From positions 1-8,819 of the forward strand of contig JACXTQ010000314.1 in NCBI GenBank assembly GCA_016919605.1: DNA of 8,819 nt. The letters are read 5' to 3'. Below, in pieces: positions 5,977 to 8,819 of the stretch. Origin of the DNA: Methylovulum sp. GTDB taxonomy: Bacteria; Pseudomonadota; Gammaproteobacteria; Methylococcales; Methylomonadaceae. Within the stretch, counting starts at the first letter, position 1; the number at the start of each line of letters is the position of its first letter. Below the pieces are notes generated by a model that was not told where the DNA came from, made no database searches, and saw nothing but the letters and a program-made list of their open reading frames with translations. The translations under genes and the position numbers were made by a program.

Positions 5977-6482
5977 TGTTAGACATTGACCATTTGCTCA
6001 ATAAACTGGAAGCCGACTTACGGCAAATCATCATCGACAGGCGCCTTACCCAACCACTGATGATCGGCATCCACACCGGCGGGGTGTGGGTGGCCGAAGC
6101 CATGCACCAACGGTTAGGTATCAACGAACCACTGGGCTTGTTGGACATTTCTTTTTATCGCGATGATTTTTCGCAAATCGGCGTACATCCTAATGTCAAA
6201 CCTAGCCAACTGCCGCACAACATCGAAGGACGCGACATTATCCTGATTGACGACGTGTTTTATACCGGACGCACCATCCGCGCGGCCTTGAACGAAATCT
6301 TTGACTATGGCCGCCCTAGCCGCGTAGTTTTAGGTGTATTGATTGAGCGGGACGGCAAACAAATCCCCATCACCCCGGACTGCGCAGGCGAACGGATGAA
6401 CTTAACCGCTACGCAACGCATCAAACTGACCGGCCCAAAGCCTTTACACTTCCACATAGAAAACACGGCCGGCCATGACTGA
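5976..6482 (+). CDS. pyrR: PyrR, pyrimidine operon regulator / uracil phosphoribosyltransferase family
   Basis: This 168-residue phosphoribosyltransferase-fold protein carries the PRPP-binding motif IILIDDVFYTGRT (88-100), and the upstream loop MIGIHTGGVWVAEAM (29-43). In Bacillus, PyrR binds pyr mRNA to control attenuation and has uracil phosphoribosyltransferase activity. In proteobacteria the gene sits with pyrB and pyrC' and its regulatory action is less clear. The start is GTG at 5976, overlapping the ruvX stop as TAGTG, with AGGA seven bases before it. The equivalent Bacillus loop reads TRG where this has TGG. No leader or attenuator can fit before pyrB, because the two genes overlap by eight bases. 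If RNA binding occurs, its target must be elsewhere. Confidence 0.93.
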   Translation: MLDIDHLLNKLEADLRQIIIDRRLTQPLMIGIHTGGVWVAEAMHQRLGINEPLGLLDISFYRDDFSQIGVHPNVKPSQLPHNIEGRDIILIDDVFYTGRTIRAALNEIFDYGRPSRVVLGVLIERDGKQIPITPDCAGERMNLTATQRIKLTGPKPLHFHIENTAGHD

Positions 6483-7437
6483 TAACTTACAATTAAATTC
6501 AGAAGGCAAACTGAAACATTTTTTAACCATCGAAGGCCTAAGCAAAACCCTGTTGACCGAGATTTTAGACACCGCTGAATCGTTTGTCGGCGTATCCGAC
6601 CAGCAAATCAAGAAAGTGCCGTTGCTGCGGGGCAAAACTATCGTCAACCTGTTTTTTGAGAACAGCACCCGTACCCGTACCACCTTCGAACTGGCTGCCA
6701 AACGTTTGTCGGCGGATGTCCTGAGTATGAGCATAGCCACCTCTTCCACCTCCAAAGGTGAAAGCTTGCTCGACACCATCCGCAACTTAGAATCCATGTT
6801 TGTCGATATGTTTGTGGTGCGCCATGCCATCAGCGGCGCGGCGCACTTTATCGCCCAACATACCGCACCGCATATCAGCGTCATCAATGCCGGTGACGGA
6901 CAACATGCCCATCCCACCCAAGCCATGCTGGACATGTTCACCATCCGCCAGATCAAAAAAGACTTTGCCCCCTTGCGTGTGGCGATTATTGGCGACATCT
7001 TGCACTCGCGGGTAGCCCGCTCGCAAATTCAAGCCCTCAACACCCTAGGTGCGGCAGAAGTGCGGGTAATCGCCCCGAAAACCTTGCTACCCGCTTATGT
7101 GGAAACTCTAGGAGTCACGGTTTCACATAATTTGCCGGAAGGCTTGCAAGACATTGATGTGGTCATTATGTTGCGCTTACAAAAAGAGCGCATGAGTTCC
7201 GCCCTACTGCCCAGTGAAAGCGAGTATTTCAAATGTTTCGGCTTAACGGAGAGCAAGTTAAAAATCGCCAAACCCGATGCCATAGTCATGCACCCGGGGC
7301 CGATTAACCGTGGCGTGGAAATTGAGTCGAAAGTGGCCGATGGCCCACAATCGGTCATCTTAAAACAAGTCAGCAACGGCATTGCCGTGCGCATGGCGAT
7401 CATGTCAATGGCGATGCAGCCACAGGGGGCTTTCTGA
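6475..7437 (+). CDS. pyrB: Aspartate transcarbamoylase catalytic chain
   Basis: This 320-residue enzyme condenses carbamoyl phosphate and aspartate in the second step of pyrimidine synthesis. Visible motifs are the carbamoyl phosphate loop FFENSTRTRTTFE (60-72), STSKGESLLDT (91-101), GDGQHAHPTQAMLD (140-153), MLRLQKERM (232-240) and HPGPINRG (273-280). The N-terminus (LQLNSEGKLKHFL, 5-17) looks like that of Pseudomonas PyrB, whose N-terminal extension binds regulatory nucleotides, although this protein is about 14 residues shorter than I recall for Pseudomonas (334). It overlaps pyrR by eight bases and pyrC' by one (TGATG). With pyrC' it should form the large class A enzyme in which the dihydroorotase-like subunit is needed for assembly. 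Confidence 0.98.
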   Translation: MTDNLQLNSEGKLKHFLTIEGLSKTLLTEILDTAESFVGVSDQQIKKVPLLRGKTIVNLFFENSTRTRTTFELAAKRLSADVLSMSIATSSTSKGESLLDTIRNLESMFVDMFVVRHAISGAAHFIAQHTAPHISVINAGDGQHAHPTQAMLDMFTIRQIKKDFAPLRVAIIGDILHSRVARSQIQALNTLGAAEVRVIAPKTLLPAYVETLGVTVSHNLPEGLQDIDVVIMLRLQKERMSSALLPSESEYFKCFGLTESKLKIAKPDAIVMHPGPINRGVEIESKVADGPQSVILKQVSNGIAVRMAIMSMAMQPQGAF

Positions 7438-8714
7438 TGCGCCACATCCATATCAAGCAAGGCAGGATTGTTGACCCTGCCAACGACATTGACCGGATCG
7501 GCTCGGTGTACATTAGCGATGGCAAAATCGCCTCCGTAACCGAAGCCCCCGCAGGGTTTAACGCCGACACCGTGATTGATGCCAGCAACCAGATTGTCTG
7601 TCCTGGCTTTATTGACTTGAGCGTACGCCTGCGTGAACCGGGGCAAAGCCGCAAAGCTACCTTCAAAAGCGAAACCCAAGCCGCCGCCAGTGCCGGTGTC
7701 ACCACAATGTGCCTGCAACCGGACACCAAACCGGTGATAGACACCCCTGCCGTGGCCGAACTGATTAAGGAACTGGCAGAAAAAGCCAATTACCCGCAAA
7801 TCTACCCGATTGCCGCCCTGACCCAAAAACTGGAAGGCAACGAATTAAGCTCGATGCTGGCCTTGAAAGAGACCGGCTGCATTGCCGTCAGCAACGCCAA
7901 CCAACCGATCCGCAACCTGCTGATTTTAAGGCGGGCGATGGAATATGCCGCCAGCCATGATTTGTTGCTGATATTTCGCCCTAACGATTACTGGCTGGGC
8001 AATAATGGCTGTGCGCATGAAGGCGCGGTCGCCACCCGTTATGGTTTGCCGAGTATCCCTGATGCGGCGGAGACTATCGCCCTAGACCAATGCCTGGAGC
8101 TTGCCGAACTGACCCGCTGTCGGGTACATTTTGGCCAAATCAGTTGCAAACGTTCGGTCATCAAAATCCATCAGGCCAACAAATACGGCTTGGCGGTCAG
8201 TGCCGATGTCGCCATCCACCAACTGCACTTGACCGAGAACGACATCAAGCCGTTTGACAGCGCCTATCATGTCCTGCCGCCGTTACGCACCGAAGCCGAT
8301 AAGCAATATTTGCGGCAAGGCTTGGCCAGCGGCACGATTAGCAGCATTTGTTCGGATCATCAGCCACACGACATCGATGCCAAACTCGGCGCCTTTCCCG
8401 AAACCGAGCCGGGCATTTCCTCGCTGGAAACGCTGTTGCCGCTGATGCTGAAACTGGTGTCACAACATGCCATCACCTTAGCACAAGGCATAGCCGCCTT
8501 AAGCGAGCAACCGGCGCGTATCCTGAACTTGCAAAGCGGCGCGTTAACGCCTGGCTTCCCTGCCGATGTCTGTGTGTTTGACCCTGAACTGTCGTGGCAA
8601 GTCAATGCTGAAAACTGGCGCAGCAAAGGCACCAACACCCCTTACTGGCACCGTACCTTAAAAGGCCGTGTCACCCATACCTTGCAAGCAGGGAAGCCTA
8701 TTTTTTGCCTGTAA
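7437..8714 (+). CDS. pyrC': PyrC', inactive dihydroorotase-like subunit of aspartate transcarbamoylase
   Basis: This 425-residue protein has the full amidohydrolase fold of type I dihydroorotase (CPGFIDLSVRLREPG 55-69, PPLRTEAD 281-288, SDHQPH 306-311, C-terminal PGFPADVCVFDP 372-383). The metal ligands are mostly gone. The HxH of active enzymes reads S62-V-R64, the lysine/aspartate-bridge position in SDDG reads N153, the VHCED histidine region reads IFRPND (R181), and the CHVS histidine reads GQIS (Q234). Only D307 is kept. The protein is therefore very unlikely to hydrolyse dihydroorotate. This matches Pseudomonas PyrC', which is required for assembly of the PyrB complex. A working dihydroorotase must be encoded elsewhere. 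The start overlaps the pyrB stop by one base, with a CAGGGGG ribosome site. Confidence 0.93.
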   Translation: MRHIHIKQGRIVDPANDIDRIGSVYISDGKIASVTEAPAGFNADTVIDASNQIVCPGFIDLSVRLREPGQSRKATFKSETQAAASAGVTTMCLQPDTKPVIDTPAVAELIKELAEKANYPQIYPIAALTQKLEGNELSSMLALKETGCIAVSNANQPIRNLLILRRAMEYAASHDLLLIFRPNDYWLGNNGCAHEGAVATRYGLPSIPDAAETIALDQCLELAELTRCRVHFGQISCKRSVIKIHQANKYGLAVSADVAIHQLHLTENDIKPFDSAYHVLPPLRTEADKQYLRQGLASGTISSICSDHQPHDIDAKLGAFPETEPGISSLETLLPLMLKLVSQHAITLAQGIAALSEQPARILNLQSGALTPGFPADVCVFDPELSWQVNAENWRSKGTNTPYWHRTLKGRVTHTLQAGKPIFCL

Positions 8715-8729
8715 CGGGCATAACCACAG

Positions 8730-8819
8730 CTAGCGGCTAAGCCACTCTTCAAGTGAAAACGCGGCCATGGCAACAGGGCCGACGTTTATCTGTGCAAGCC
8801 CTACGCCGACATCACGGCC
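8730..8819 (-). CDS. Possible C-terminal end of an unidentified convergent gene (partial)
   Basis: On the minus strand one frame is open from the right edge to a TAG at 8730-8732, giving 29 residues, DVGVGLAQINVGPVAM in the middle and SLEEWLSR at the end. The other two minus frames have stops close to the edge. It would be convergent with pyrC', with 15 bases between the stop codons and no obvious terminator. A 29-codon open frame is common by chance. The residues look protein-like but I do not recognise the family. Confidence 0.4.
   Translation of the reverse strand, partial: GRDVGVGLAQINVGPVAMAAFSLEEWLSR

Noticed and set aside
7095..7826. Long minus-strand open frame across the pyrB/pyrC' junction
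   Set aside because: It is antisense to two strongly conserved genes and its Gly/Val/His-rich product looks like a mirror of their codon use.
8730..8819. Lytic transglycosylase reading of the right-edge frame because of its GLAQIN segment
   Set aside because: In that family the QIN motif is followed by many more residues; here the frame stops about 19 residues later, so the likeness is not enough.

Overview
The window looks like the chromosome of a gammaproteobacterium. GshB, L28, L33, YqgE and the PyrB/PyrC' pair all resemble gammaproteobacterial versions. From memory, the order gshB-tonB-yqgE-ruvX-pyrR-pyrB-pyrC' is that of Pseudomonas aeruginosa PA0407 down to PA0401. Moderate base composition and the rpmB-rpmG neighbours suggest a genus other than Pseudomonas. 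A methanotroph-type lineage (Methylococcales) is only a guess.

Left part (1-2180, minus strand): a two-gene operon whose genes overlap by one base. It encodes a circularly permuted ATP-grasp enzyme (COG2308 type) and an alpha-E helical protein that runs off the left edge. This is the conserved core of a poorly characterised peptide synthesis or modification system, which in other genomes often also carries a transglutaminase-like protein and the proteasome-like protease Anbu. A good sigma-54 (-24/-12) promoter sits just upstream, and a weaker NtrC-like site lies further up. This region is the least understood in the window.

Middle (2181-3108): a 407-base gene-free stretch holds the sigma-54 promoter, a dyad and a hairpin. 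It is followed by the ribosomal protein operon rpmB-rpmG (minus strand; zinc-free forms of L28 and L33). The 117-base divergent gap between rpmB and gshB appears to hold two back-to-back promoters whose -35 boxes abut.

Right part (3109-8714, plus strand): seven tightly packed genes. They are gshB (glutathione synthetase), a TonB-family protein, yqgE, ruvX (Holliday junction resolvase-like, pre-16S rRNA processing), pyrR, pyrB (aspartate transcarbamoylase) and pyrC'. PyrC' is a dihydroorotase homologue that has lost most of its metal ligands and is probably a structural partner of PyrB. Most junctions overlap by 1 or 8 bases, so translational coupling is likely. The last 90 bases contain a possible C-terminal end of a convergent minus-strand gene.

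Most of the window is ordinary housekeeping sequence. No mobile element, CRISPR array, tRNA or rRNA was seen.
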